Under the pieces are notes generated by a model. The model had not been told where the DNA came from and searched no databases. It was given only the letters and a program-made list of their open reading frames with translations. A DNA stretch of 64,000 nt from Pseudoalteromonas marina (GTDB taxonomy: Bacteria > Pseudomonadota > Gammaproteobacteria > Enterobacterales > Alteromonadaceae), in assembly GCF_000238335.3 (NCBI RefSeq), contig NZ_AHCB03000007.1:62001-126000 (forward strand). Reading direction: 5' to 3'. Each line of letters opens with the position of its first letter. Position 1 is the first letter of the stretch. Positions 47,905-56,898 of the stretch are shown here, piece by piece. The position numbers and the translations under genes are program-made.

Positions 47905-48984
47905 TTATGGCTGATACTCATAACTTACGCGCGGTGTAATATTACACAAAAGCTCGTAAGGAATGGTATCGGCGCACTGTGCTATTTCTTCTACTGGTAG
48001 CTCTGGGCCCCACATTGTGACTCTGTCGCCTACTTTTATGTTGTGCTCGTTTTGGCCTATGTCTACGCTAATCATATCCATTGCCACACTACCTACAATA
48101 CCATAGCGCTGCTTGCCAATAACCACTGGTGTACCCTCTTTTGCATGTCGCGGGTAACCGTCACCATATCCCATAGCAACCACAGCTAACTGAGTCGCTT
48201 TATCGCTTTTCCAACGCCCACCATATCCTACGGCCTCGTTAGCTGGAACATGGCGCACTGCTATAACACGTGTCGTTAAACGCATAACGGGCTTAAGCTG
48301 ATGCTGTTCACCCAATGCGTTTGCCATAGGTGATACCCCATATAACATTAAACCAGGACGCACCCAATCGCCATGAGCATTCGGCCAAGCAATAATGCCT
48401 GCCGAGTTAGATAAGCAATGTGCTTGGTTAATATTATTTACTAGGTAGTCAAACTGTGAAATTTGCTGTGCTGTCTTGGTGTTATTTACATCGTCCGCGC
48501 ATGCAAAGTGGGTCATTAAATTAACGGTGTTATTGGCATTGGGTGTTTTTTGCAGGCGCTTATAAAATTCATCAAACTGCTCTGGGGCAATACCCAGGCG
48601 ATGCATGCCGGTATTTACTTTAAGCCAGCACAATAAAGGCGCTTCAAGCTCAGCCTCTTCCAAAGCGGCAAGCTGATACTCATCATGAATAATAGTTTGA
48701 AAGTTATTGGCCAATAAAATAGGTAAATCGTCTTTATTAAAAAAGCCTTCAAGTAACACAATCGGTTTTGTTAACCCGCCAGCTCGAAGCGCTAAAGCTT
48801 CATCTATACGTGCTACTGCAAATGCGTCTGCATCATTTAAATGTTGTGCAATTTTAACCAAACCATGGCCATACGCATTGGCTTTTAATACCGCCATAAC
48901 TTTACTGTTTGGTGCAAAACGCTTTACCTGGGCTAAATTATGCGCAAGTGCCGTTAAATTAATTTCAGCAGTAGCTAAGCGCAT
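47905..48984 (-). CDS. alr: Alanine racemase
   Basis: 359 residues, PLP enzyme. AVLKANAYGHGL carries the Lys that binds PLP, and MGYGDGYPRHA with the C-terminal domain carries the catalytic Tyr region. It turns L-alanine into D-alanine for peptidoglycan. The start overlaps the dnaB stop (TAATG), the common dnaB-alr order. Its length is that of E. coli Alr. Confidence 0.96.
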   Translation of the reverse strand: MRLATAEINLTALAHNLAQVKRFAPNSKVMAVLKANAYGHGLVKIAQHLNDADAFAVARIDEALALRAGGLTKPIVLLEGFFNKDDLPILLANNFQTIIHDEYQLAALEEAELEAPLLCWLKVNTGMHRLGIAPEQFDEFYKRLQKTPNANNTVNLMTHFACADDVNNTKTAQQISQFDYLVNNINQAHCLSNSAGIIAWPNAHGDWVRPGLMLYGVSPMANALGEQHQLKPVMRLTTRVIAVRHVPANEAVGYGGRWKSDKATQLAVVAMGYGDGYPRHAKEGTPVVIGKQRYGIVGSVAMDMISVDIGQNEHNIKVGDRVTMWGPELPVEEIAQCADTIPYELLCNITPRVSYEYQP

Positions 48985-50363
48985 TAATACTCGTCATCCA
49001 TCGCAGGACCTGCGTAGTTATCAAAGCGAGAAAACTGCCCTTGGAACGTCAAGCGCACCTTACCAATTGGACCGTTACGCTGTTTACCTATGATGATTTC
49101 GGCTATGCCTTTTTCAGTACTGTCTTCGTTGTAGACTTCATCACGGTATATAAACATGATTAAATCGGCATCCTGCTCTATCGAGCCAGATTCACGTAAA
49201 TCTGAGTTAATTGGGCGTTTATCAGCACGTTGCTCAAGCGTACGGTTTAGCTGCGAAAGCGCAACAACCGGGCATTTTAATTCTTTTGCTAGTGACTTAA
49301 GAGAGCGTGAAATTTCTGCTATTTCAAGTGTTCTGTTATCCGATAAGCTCGGCACACGCATAAGCTGAAGGTAATCAACCATGATCATACTGATACCACC
49401 ATGATCGCGCGCAATACGACGTGCACGTGAACGAACATCGGTAGGTGTTAACCCTGATGCATCATCAACGTACATTTTACCTTTTTCCATCAACAAGCCC
49501 ATGGTTGATGAAAGACGCGCCCAATCATCATCGTCTAGCTGACCAGTACGTACCTTAGTTTGGTTAATACGACCAAGTGATGCCAGCATCCTCATCATGA
49601 TTTGCTCAGAGGGCATCTCTAATGAGTAAATAAGCACAGGCTTGTCTTGTGTCATTGCTGCATGCTCTGCAAGGTTCATCGCAAAGGTGGTTTTACCCAT
49701 TGAAGGACGTGCTGCAACAATAATTAAATCTGAAGGCTGTAAACCTGTGGTCATTTTATCTAAGTCAGCATAGCCGGTACTTACGCCTGTTACACCATCT
49801 TGCGGAGATTGGTATAGCTCTTCTATTTTATCAACGGTTTTTTCGAGTATGTTGTGTATGCTTTGCGGACCTTCGGTGCTTTTTGAACGCTGCTCAGCAA
49901 TTTTAAATACTTTACTCTCGGCAAAATCTAATAAGTCATGACTTGTCCGCCCTTCGGTATTAAAACCGGCCTCGGCTATTTCATTTGCTACACCAATCAT
50001 TTCACGCACAACCGCACGCTCTCGCACAATATTAGCGTACGCATCGATATTAGCGGCACTCGGTGTATTTTTGGCTATTTCGGCTAAGTAAGCAAAACCA
50101 CCAATTCCTGCCAGTTTATTATTTTTTTCAAGGCTTTCAGAAATCGTAATTAAATCGATTGGATCACCCAACTCTGCAAGCTCTGTCATTGCTTCAAAAA
50201 TAAGCTTGTGCGTACGAGTATAAAAATCTTGAGATACAACAAGTTCGGCTACGCGGTCATATGCTTGGTTATCAAGCATTAAGCCACCTAAAACAGATTG
50301 TTCAGCTTCTATTGAATGGGGAGGAACTTTAAGGGTATCGACTTGCTTATCTGGTTTGGCCAT
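48984..50363 (-). CDS. dnaB: Replicative DNA helicase DnaB
   Basis: 459 residues. N-terminal DnaB domain (about 14-115, PPHSIEAEQSVLGGLMLDNQAYD) that binds primase, then the RecA-like ATPase with Walker A ARPSMGKTTFA, SLEMPSEQIMMR, MVDYLQLM, and SQLNRTLEQRADKRPINSDLRESGSIEQDAD. It unwinds DNA at the fork as a hexamer. Co-transcribed with alr. No intein or insertion is seen. Confidence 0.98.
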   Translation of the reverse strand: MAKPDKQVDTLKVPPHSIEAEQSVLGGLMLDNQAYDRVAELVVSQDFYTRTHKLIFEAMTELAELGDPIDLITISESLEKNNKLAGIGGFAYLAEIAKNTPSAANIDAYANIVRERAVVREMIGVANEIAEAGFNTEGRTSHDLLDFAESKVFKIAEQRSKSTEGPQSIHNILEKTVDKIEELYQSPQDGVTGVSTGYADLDKMTTGLQPSDLIIVAARPSMGKTTFAMNLAEHAAMTQDKPVLIYSLEMPSEQIMMRMLASLGRINQTKVRTGQLDDDDWARLSSTMGLLMEKGKMYVDDASGLTPTDVRSRARRIARDHGGISMIMVDYLQLMRVPSLSDNRTLEIAEISRSLKSLAKELKCPVVALSQLNRTLEQRADKRPINSDLRESGSIEQDADLIMFIYRDEVYNEDSTEKGIAEIIIGKQRNGPIGKVRLTFQGQFSRFDNYAGPAMDDEY

Positions 50364-50427
50364 AACTTCACAGTACTAAAATTGAATGGCTCTATTCTAT
50401 CGACTTGCCGGGGTTGTGCAAATAGCA

Positions 50428-50453
50428 AAGCAGGAAATCTTTTCCTGCTTTTT
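50428..50453 (-). terminator. Terminator of the sigma / DUF4097 operon
   Basis: AAGCAGGAAA / TTTCCTGCTT hairpin 21 bp after the DUF4097 stop, before the dnaB gene. Confidence 0.7.
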
Positions 50454-50473
50454 GTAACTCAAAAGTTTACGAT

Positions 50474-51409
50474 TTACTTTTTAAGCTGAATACGGCCACT
50501 TATAGTATCCATTTCAACGTCTGCATTGCCGCCATTAATAACAAACTCAAGCTCACTGGCTGGGCCATATTTGGCTTTTTTTACTTTGTCATCGCTAAGC
50601 TCATTAATAATTTTGCCATTGGCATGGGCTTCAATCTCAAATTTAGCAGATACATTAGTAGGGAAGAAAAATTCTGCATCGCCACTTACCGACTCAAAAC
50701 GTACATCTGCACTGTCTAGTAACTCACCAATACTAACTTCAGCTTCACCATTTACAGTGTTTATACGTAGGTTTTTGATGCTAGCCAGCTTAAAGTTTAT
50801 GTCACCGTTCACATTTTCAAGACGAACATCGCTCGCGCTTGATGACGACTTAATATCACCATTCACAGCGCTAAAGCGTAACTCACCACTAGACTGTTCA
50901 TCATTTATTTCGCCATTTACCGTTTCAAATTGAATATTACCGCTCAGGCTTTGTGCATTCACATCACCGTTAACGCTGGTTAGCTTAATATTACCTGCTA
51001 AATTTTGTGCGGTAATTTCACCATTAACCACATTTACTTCTGCACCATTTTTAAGTGCTTTAGCTATTACCGATACATTAACACCACGAAAGTCTAATGC
51101 GCTGCTATGCGGCATAAAAATAGTTAGTTTAGAGCCATCGCCATTACTGCCCCAGCCCATTTTACGTGGCATTTTCACAACAAAATATGTATTGTCGCCT
51201 CTCGTTTCGAGCTCAAAACCTTCTGCCTTATCGTCAAGCTCGCCCACTACTTTAAACTCGCTTTTATCCCAACCAGCAATACTTACATCACCACGCTGAT
51301 TCTCAATAAAAACAGTACCCTCTTTTGGCACTTCTATTTGTTTATCAATTTTTTCTCCTGCAAATACAGCAAGTGGAAATAAGCTTAATCCTAGTAAAAT
51401 TGCTTTCAT
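50474..51409 (-). CDS. Periplasmic DUF4097-type beta-repeat protein
   Basis: 311 residues. Signal peptide (MKAILLGLSLFPLAVFAG) and then a ladder of repeats of about 20 residues with VNGE/VNGD turns (VNGEITAQNL, VNGDVNAQSL, VNGEINDEQ, VNGDIKSSS, VNGDINFKL, VNGEAEVSI), typical of DUF4097 beta-solenoids. The function is unknown. It follows the ECF sigma and anti-sigma genes in one operon, so its level is probably set by that sigma factor. Confidence 0.85.
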   Translation of the reverse strand: MKAILLGLSLFPLAVFAGEKIDKQIEVPKEGTVFIENQRGDVSIAGWDKSEFKVVGELDDKAEGFELETRGDNTYFVVKMPRKMGWGSNGDGSKLTIFMPHSSALDFRGVNVSVIAKALKNGAEVNVVNGEITAQNLAGNIKLTSVNGDVNAQSLSGNIQFETVNGEINDEQSSGELRFSAVNGDIKSSSSASDVRLENVNGDINFKLASIKNLRINTVNGEAEVSIGELLDSADVRFESVSGDAEFFFPTNVSAKFEIEAHANGKIINELSDDKVKKAKYGPASELEFVINGGNADVEMDTISGRIQLKK

Positions 51410-51418
51410 GTTTTTCTC

Positions 51419-51898
51419 CTAAATACTTTGCCAACGAGGTGCATGCACCTTATTAATCAAATCAAGTTGTTGTTGATAAATCTGCGCTAACATTGTTAGC
51501 AATGCTTGGTTTTGGGGTTCGTTTTTAAGTGCTTGCTTAATGGCATACTCTGCCTCTTCAAGTTCTTGTAATTGTGTTTGCCAATTATCGGTTAAGGCGT
51601 CTTGATTTTTATACTGCACCAGTAAGCTTTGCTTTTGCTGTGCAAAATAGTCACTTATGGCCACAACCGGTTGTGGTTTAGGGTTTATTACAAACATATT
51701 GAGCGCCACTAGTGCAGCAACGGTACATGCCGCCATTGCGCTTAACTTTGGCCATAAAGTAACGGCTGATTGCTCAGGCTCATTGGTATTTACAATGGCT
51801 CTTTCTATACCTGCCCACAGATCTTTTTGTGGCGTTATCTCTTTATCAAGCGTGTTTAATGATTTATCTAAAAAGTCGTCAAAGTTTGGTTTATTCAT
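51419..51898 (-). CDS. Probable anti-sigma factor, membrane-anchored
   Basis: 159 residues from the ATG at 51896-51898 (GAGTGG ahead; the start lies within the end of the sigma gene). A cytoplasmic N-terminal part (NFDDFLDKSLNTLDKEITPQKDLWAGIERAI), one membrane helix (about 50-70, AMAACTVAALVALNMFVI) and a helical periplasmic part rich in Gln/Glu. Position right behind an ECF sigma gene and this layout suggest an anti-sigma factor, though no ZAS zinc motif is seen. Confidence 0.72.
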   Translation of the reverse strand: MNKPNFDDFLDKSLNTLDKEITPQKDLWAGIERAIVNTNEPEQSAVTLWPKLSAMAACTVAALVALNMFVINPKPQPVVAISDYFAQQKQSLLVQYKNQDALTDNWQTQLQELEEAEYAIKQALKNEPQNQALLTMLAQIYQQQLDLINKVHAPRWQSI

Positions 51899-52430
51899 TT
51901 TCATACCACTCTTGTAATAACTGCCTTGCTCGATGATATTGTGACTTGCTTGATCCAACGGCAATACCCAACTGCTCTGCTATTTCTTCATGTCGATAAC
52001 CTTCTACTGCAAACAATACAAACACCATGCGTGCGCGCTCAGGTAACCTAACAATTAGCTTATCTAAGCCGTTTAAGCCTTTACAGTCTTTAGCCGATTG
52101 CTCATCCATACCGTCTTGTTCAATGCTAACGACTTTTTGTACCCAGCTTTTTTGTTTACGTAAGTAGTTAATCGCAATATTACTCGCCACACTGTATAAC
52201 CAAGTAGAAAACTGCGAACGACCATCAAACATTGCTATTTTGTGCCACACCTGAACAAACACTTCTTGCGCAGCATCCTCAGCGTGTGACTGATCAGCTA
52301 ATAAGCGCAAGCACAAACCGTAAACGCGCTTTATATGCAATTGGTAAAGCATTGTGTATGCACTTTGATCACCCGACTTTACGCGCTCAATCAATGCATT
52401 TTCGCACTCAGCGGGTTTAACGTGTAACAT
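51891..52430 (-). CDS. ECF-type RNA polymerase sigma factor
   Basis: 179 residues from the ATG at 52428-52430 (AAGGTG eight bases ahead; a GTG 12 bp upstream is less likely). Region 2 is QLHIKRVYGLCLRLLADQSHAEDAAQEVFVQVWHKIAMFDGRSQFSTWLYSVASNIAINYLRKQK and region 4 is LPERARMVFVLFAVEGYRHEEIAEQLGIAVGSSKSQYHRARQLL; together they define an ECF sigma factor. It directs polymerase to an extracytoplasmic stress or envelope regulon. It overlaps the anti-sigma gene by eight bases. Confidence 0.93.
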   Translation of the reverse strand: MLHVKPAECENALIERVKSGDQSAYTMLYQLHIKRVYGLCLRLLADQSHAEDAAQEVFVQVWHKIAMFDGRSQFSTWLYSVASNIAINYLRKQKSWVQKVVSIEQDGMDEQSAKDCKGLNGLDKLIVRLPERARMVFVLFAVEGYRHEEIAEQLGIAVGSSKSQYHRARQLLQEWYENE

Positions 52431-52615
52431 CCGTGATATCACCTTTTAATTATTATGGTATTGGTACCATTTCAAGTGTATTGATAAGTTAGACGCAATA
52501 ACAGCGGTAAAAGGTTTGAATGAAATGAAAATAAATTTAAAGAATTTAAATTCTAAATAAGAAGAGTATTAGGAGGCAGTACCACATTAATAATAAAAAC
52601 ACTGAATTTTAGGCA

Positions 52616-52645
52616 CAAAAAAGCCGTGCTAAAAGCACGGCTTTT
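52616..52645 (-). terminator. Terminator of the rpsF-rplI operon
   Basis: AAAAAGCCGTGCT / AGCACGGCTTTT hairpin with a T-run on the minus strand, 17 bp after the rplI stop. Confidence 0.85.
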
Positions 52646-52661
52646 GTCGCTTAATTAAAAA

Positions 52662-53114
52662 TTAAGCTTCAGCGATTACGATTACTTTGATAGTAGCCGT
52701 TACGTCTGTGTGAACAGAAATTGATACGTCAAATTCACCAGTCTCACGGATAGTACCTAGAGGCAAACGAACTTCTGACTTAGCAACTTCAACACCAACA
52801 GCTGAGATAGCGTCAGCGATGTCACGAGTACCGATTGATCCGAATAACTTACCTTCGTCACCAGCTTTAGATACTAAAGTAACTTCTGCTAATGCTTCTA
52901 GTTTTTCAGCGCGTGCTTGTGCAGCAACTAACTGTTCAGCGATTTTCGCTTCAAGTTCTGCGCGACGAGCGTCAAACGTTTCAATGTTAGCTTTAGTCGC
53001 AGGAACTGCCTTACCTTGAGGGAAAAGGAAGTTACGTGCGAAACCAGATTTAACTACAACCTGTTCACCTAGGCTACCTAGGTTAGCGATCTTATCTAGT
53101 AGAATAACTTGCAT
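52662..53114 (-). CDS. rplI: 50S ribosomal protein L9
   Basis: 150 residues, [44 protein letters not shown], the L9 signature. N-terminal rRNA-binding domain, long helix, C-terminal domain ([10 protein letters not shown] end). Last gene of the rpsF-priB-rpsR-rplI operon. Confidence 0.98.
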   Translation of the reverse strand: MQVILLDKIANLGSLGEQVVVKSGFARNFLFPQGKAVPATKANIETFDARRAELEAKIAEQLVAAQARAEKLEALAEVTLVSKAGDEGKLFGSIGTRDIADAISAVGVEVAKSEVRLPLGTIRETGEFDVSISVHTDVTATIKVIVIAEA

Positions 53115-53149
53115 GTTTCTACACCTTTTAAAAACTGTTAATCCGCTGC

Positions 53150-53377
53150 TTACTTATGTAAGTCAGTGTATGGAAGAAGGGCTAAGTAGCGAGCACGCTT
53201 AATAGCAGTTGCTAGCTGGCGCTGGAATTTAGCGCTAGTACCTGTAATACGGCTAGGTACGATTTTGCCACTTTCTGTAACATAGTTTCTAAGAGTAGCT
53301 AGATCTTTGTAATCGATTTGTTGTACGCCTTCCGCTTTAAAGCGGCAGAACTTACGACGTCTGAAATAACGTGCCAT
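53150..53377 (-). CDS. rpsR: 30S ribosomal protein S18
   Basis: 75 residues, [75 protein letters not shown], complete and standard. S18 pairs with S6 on the small-subunit platform. Confidence 0.98.
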   Translation of the reverse strand: MARYFRRRKFCRFKAEGVQQIDYKDLATLRNYVTESGKIVPSRITGTSAKFQRQLATAIKRARYLALLPYTDLHK

Positions 53378-53389
53378 GAGATTAATTCC

Positions 53390-53707
53390 TCAAATAATTC
53401 TTTCTATATGCTGAGCATGCAAAACCAATTGGCTAAGGCCGTTACGACCTTCGTGGCGATTTAAAAAACCACTCACTTGCAATGCCTGCCCAACGTGCAA
53501 ATGTTGAGTCTGTTGTTGCATTTGCTTTCCACTGGCAACAACCTGAAGCTTTACATAACTATTACGGTTAAGGTCTGCTTCGGTTTGCATCGATTTATGT
53601 TCTAAAACAAAAATGCAATGCGGGATGCCAGCAGGGCTTTGGCTTAACTTGGGTGTTTTACAAACTACCCCAGATAAAACCAGCTGATTCATAAAAGGGC
53701 TAACCAT
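53390..53707 (-). CDS. priB: Primosomal replication protein N (PriB)
   Basis: 105 residues, OB-fold. NQLVLSGVVCKTPKLSQSPAGIPHCIFVLEHKS and GQALQVSGFLNRHEGRNGLSQLVLHAQHIE match PriB. It binds single-stranded DNA and helps reload the helicase at stalled forks. The start may be five codons downstream (MNQLVLSG), but the GGCGG ahead of 53707 favours the longer form slightly. Placed between rpsF and rpsR as in E. coli. Confidence 0.93.
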   Translation of the reverse strand: MVSPFMNQLVLSGVVCKTPKLSQSPAGIPHCIFVLEHKSMQTEADLNRNSYVKLQVVASGKQMQQQTQHLHVGQALQVSGFLNRHEGRNGLSQLVLHAQHIERII

Positions 53708-53751
53708 TTATATTTACCGCCAGTTAAACGCCATGCTTGGACTCAAAACAA

Positions 53752-54093
53752 TTAAGCAGCTGGTGCTTCTTTCTTCTCTTCTCTTGCAAGAGGAGACGCT
53801 TCAGTTACTGCAGATTTAGTGCGGATAACTAAGTTACGAAGCACTGCATCGTTGTAGCGGAAAGTAGTTTCTAGCTCGCTGATTACTTCAGTAGGTGCTT
53901 CAACGTTCATAAGAACATAATGAGCTTTATGAAGCTTGTTAATTGGGTAAGCCAATTGACGACGGCCCCAATCTTCAAGACGGTGGATTGAACCACCAGC
54001 TTCAGTGATAGAACCAGTATAACGTTCGATCATACCAGCAACTTGCTCACTCTGATCTGGGTGAACCATGAATACGATTTCGTAATGACGCAT
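53752..54093 (-). CDS. rpsF: 30S ribosomal protein S6
   Basis: 113 residues, [66 protein letters not shown], with an Ala/Glu/Lys-rich tail. First gene of the operon. Confidence 0.98.
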   Translation of the reverse strand: MRHYEIVFMVHPDQSEQVAGMIERYTGSITEAGGSIHRLEDWGRRQLAYPINKLHKAHYVLMNVEAPTEVISELETTFRYNDAVLRNLVIRTKSAVTEASPLAREEKKEAPAA

Positions 54094-54459
54094 GGATATT
54101 CCTTACGGTTAATAGAGCCTTCTACCGTTTCGGCCGGTCGGTTTAAGGCAAGGAATTAATAGTTTAAAAGCCGAAATGAGCGCGCATTTTACGCTTAGTA
54201 GGATAATTAAGCAAGCAGGTTTTTTAAGCTTTAATAGATAAGTGTTAAAGCTATTGGGTGATGGTACTCGATGCCCCGCTATCAATAAGTAAATTGAAAG
54301 TAAGTGCCTTCGTTTTTTTGGAAGTCGCTGAGCTTGCTCGCACAAAAAAATCAAAGCTTTTAATTAATAAAGCCCTGTATGTGCTCCTAAAATATAAACG
54401 TTTACTCAAGCCTAAAGCCGTGCAATTATTAAGCAACACATTATTAAATAAGGATATTT
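54094..54459. other. rpsF upstream region
   Basis: Holds the promoter and leader of the rpsF operon on the minus strand and that of the esterase on the plus strand. Open frames here have no ribosome-binding site or recognisable product. Confidence 0.5.
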
Positions 54460-55659
54460 ATGAAGCTTTTATTATCGCTTGCCTTGATACTTACTTTTAG
54501 CACCTCTTTTTTTAGCTATTCAAACACCGCTACAACCGACATAACCGTTGGTAAAAAAGTTATTCTACAATCAAAAATACTTAACGAAGATAGGCCAATC
54601 AGCATCTTCATACCTGACACTGTAAAAGACGACCAGCCGCTTTATGTTATTTATTTACTTGATGGTGTTGAGCACTTTCATACGGCGTCTGGCGTTATAA
54701 AGTCCCTTGTTGATTACGAGCAAATACCTAATGCCATGCTTGTTGCTATTGATACAACTAACCGTATTCGTGATTACTTACCCAAAGTAGAAGGCGAGCC
54801 TAAAACGGAGTTTCAAACCTTTGTTAAAAATAAATGGCCTGACGCTGGGCAAACCGACAACTTTTTAAAGTTTGTGTCTGACGAACTCATGCCATACATA
54901 AACAATAATTACTCAACTAACGGCTACAACACTTTAATTGGTCACTCTAACGCTGGTACATTAGCGCTTTATACTTTAGTTAATCAGCCTGAATTGTTTA
55001 ACAACTACATAGCTATTAGCCCAAATAGTTGGTGGAGTGACGAAGAGTTAAAAAATAATATTATTAAATACACTAAAAACCCTAAAGGTGCTCAAGAGTT
55101 ATTTATTAGTGTAGCGAGTGAAGGCGCACGTTTTTATACAGGCGCATTAAATACGTTAGTAAATTTAGAACAACAAATGCCCACACAGCTAAAGTGGGAA
55201 TATAAGCATTACCCTACTTTTAGTCATATGGGCACCATACTTCCAGCAATTAGCGATAGCCTGATTCACTTGTTTAGTGACCTAATATTTAAAGTGACTG
55301 ACGAGCATGGAAAATTTGCTGATGTATCGCTTATTACAGGTTACTACCAAGCACTGAGCGATAAGTACGGATTTGAGCTTAAAATTCCACAAGATGTGTA
55401 CGTAGAGTTTGCCCACCGCCAGCAAAAGTTTGGTAATACTAAAAAAGCGATAACAACGCTTAAACACTTTACTCGCGATTACCCAAATGCAGCCTACTCC
55501 CACATGCGATTGTCGCAAGGCTACACGGCTGACAAACAATTTAAGGAGGCTGTTACCAGCATGAAACACGCACTAGAACTTGCTAAACAAAACTCGCGAG
55601 ATCCACTGTTAATTGATGCGCTCAAAGATATGGTCAATGAAGCCCAAGCCAATTTGTAG
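54460..55659 (+). CDS. Secreted alpha/beta-hydrolase esterase (Fes/IroE-like) with C-terminal TPR
   Basis: 399 residues. Signal peptide (MKLLLSLALILTFSTSFFSYS), then an esterase-D-like hydrolase fold: LYVIYLLDGVEHFHTASG, the nucleophile elbow IGHSNAGTLALY (about 167-178) with Ser in GHSNAG, and a His in FSHMGTI. The last 100 residues resemble TPR helices (FGNTKKAITTLKHFTRDYPNAAYSHMRLSQGYTADKQFKEAVTSMKHALELAK). Such enzymes split esters such as siderophores or acyl compounds; the substrate is unknown. Monocistronic. Confidence 0.83.
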   Translation: MKLLLSLALILTFSTSFFSYSNTATTDITVGKKVILQSKILNEDRPISIFIPDTVKDDQPLYVIYLLDGVEHFHTASGVIKSLVDYEQIPNAMLVAIDTTNRIRDYLPKVEGEPKTEFQTFVKNKWPDAGQTDNFLKFVSDELMPYINNNYSTNGYNTLIGHSNAGTLALYTLVNQPELFNNYIAISPNSWWSDEELKNNIIKYTKNPKGAQELFISVASEGARFYTGALNTLVNLEQQMPTQLKWEYKHYPTFSHMGTILPAISDSLIHLFSDLIFKVTDEHGKFADVSLITGYYQALSDKYGFELKIPQDVYVEFAHRQQKFGNTKKAITTLKHFTRDYPNAAYSHMRLSQGYTADKQFKEAVTSMKHALELAKQNSRDPLLIDALKDMVNEAQANL

Positions 55660-55929
55660 CTGATTTTACATAAAGCGCTTTTTAACTAACGATAGTAATC
55701 ACGAGCTATGCTTGTCGCGCCGCCAAGCTGCACGCCTACAGGTGAAATTAAGCTCAGTGTTAAACTTTGCATGTAGGCGTTGAGATTGAAAAATGTTGTA
55801 TTTAATTACTTAAACCCTAAATTTTACAAAAAATACAATCATTTACTTAGCCTAAATTCGTGCAATGATTTTAAGGAATTTACCTGAGACTACTAAGCGT
55901 CTTAAATTTTTAAATAAGGAGGCATTTAT

Positions 55930-56802
55930 ATGCGAACATCAATATGGATGATATACAACTGTCAAAAAATGGAAGTTGCTTTAACTCGCTTTATTGAACT
56001 GAACAACGAAAAAATAGAGCTTTGCTTTACTAACTTTGAAGATGCCCAGCAAATAGAAAACCCTATTGGAAGTTGGATTTCAGATAAAATATTTAAGCCA
56101 GGTGGTTGGATCTCATCAGGTAACCCACCCCCAATGAGTTGTAATTACTTAGTTATAAAAAACTCATATTCAAATGAAAACTCACAATACATAGTTGAAT
56201 TAATTACTCTTTGCTTAAGGCTTTCTTTTCCTCCACCTGTAGTAATTTCAAAAGCAGGTACTTATATTGAAAATGCAGTAATTATAAACCCTATCTGGAA
56301 TAATATCCCCAATCCCTTGAGAACTAGTCAAGTAAAACTTGATAATCATGAGTTAGATAAATTCACTAAACTACTCTCTAGTTTTAATGCTAAGCCTGAT
56401 TATAGATATCCCTACTTTGAAGAAATATTCAAAATAGCCGAAATTGGAGACGTCTTTATAGAAGCTTTATGTTTATGGGCCTTCATAGAAGGCTTTTGGA
56501 ATACAAACATAGGTGATAGCGTATTAGATCAATCCTTATCAAACATGCTCAGAATTGATAGGTTTCCAGGTGCAATGAAAAAAGATCCTCGTGTAGTATC
56601 CATAAGGAAAAAAATTATTGAACAAAATGAAGTGATAGGAGCAAAGAAAGTTGAAGAACTTAGAAATATTCTTGCCCATGGCTCATATTTAAAGTTAGAA
56701 AACACATGGAAAGAAGCTCAGTGGACAGCTATATATGCCCAGAGAGATTTATTGCTAGAAACAGTATTACGAGCGCTAGTGGAATATAATCTAAAAAGTT
56801 AA
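55930..56802 (+). CDS. Orphan protein with HEPN-like C-terminal motif
   Basis: 290 residues, no signal peptide. I do not recognise the family. Toward the end, VEELRNILAHGSYL gives an R-x4-H motif (RNILAH), as in HEPN ribonuclease domains, inside a helical stretch from about 180 to 285. The N-terminal 170 residues are beta-rich. It starts after AAGGAGG, is very AT-rich against its neighbours, stands alone between core genes and ends at a clear terminator. Acquisition from elsewhere and a role in phage defence or RNA cleavage are possible but not shown. Confidence 0.6.
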   Translation: MRTSIWMIYNCQKMEVALTRFIELNNEKIELCFTNFEDAQQIENPIGSWISDKIFKPGGWISSGNPPPMSCNYLVIKNSYSNENSQYIVELITLCLRLSFPPPVVISKAGTYIENAVIINPIWNNIPNPLRTSQVKLDNHELDKFTKLLSSFNAKPDYRYPYFEEIFKIAEIGDVFIEALCLWAFIEGFWNTNIGDSVLDQSLSNMLRIDRFPGAMKKDPRVVSIRKKIIEQNEVIGAKKVEELRNILAHGSYLKLENTWKEAQWTAIYAQRDLLLETVLRALVEYNLKS

Positions 56803-56823
56803 GAACGTTCCTTTGTACCATTT

Positions 56824-56854
56824 AAACCGATGTTTAAACTAAACATCGGTTTTT
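56824..56854 (+). terminator. Terminator of the orphan gene
   Basis: AAACCGATGTTT / AAACATCGGTTT hairpin with a T-run on the plus strand. Confidence 0.85.
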
Positions 56855-56898
56855 CTTTGCTAAAAACTGACAGCTAAAAAACTAACCGCTTGTCTTTA

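Noticed and set aside
54258..54500. 80-residue lysine-rich frame before the esterase gene
   Set aside because: No ribosome-binding site, overlaps the esterase start and signal peptide, and no recognisable product.
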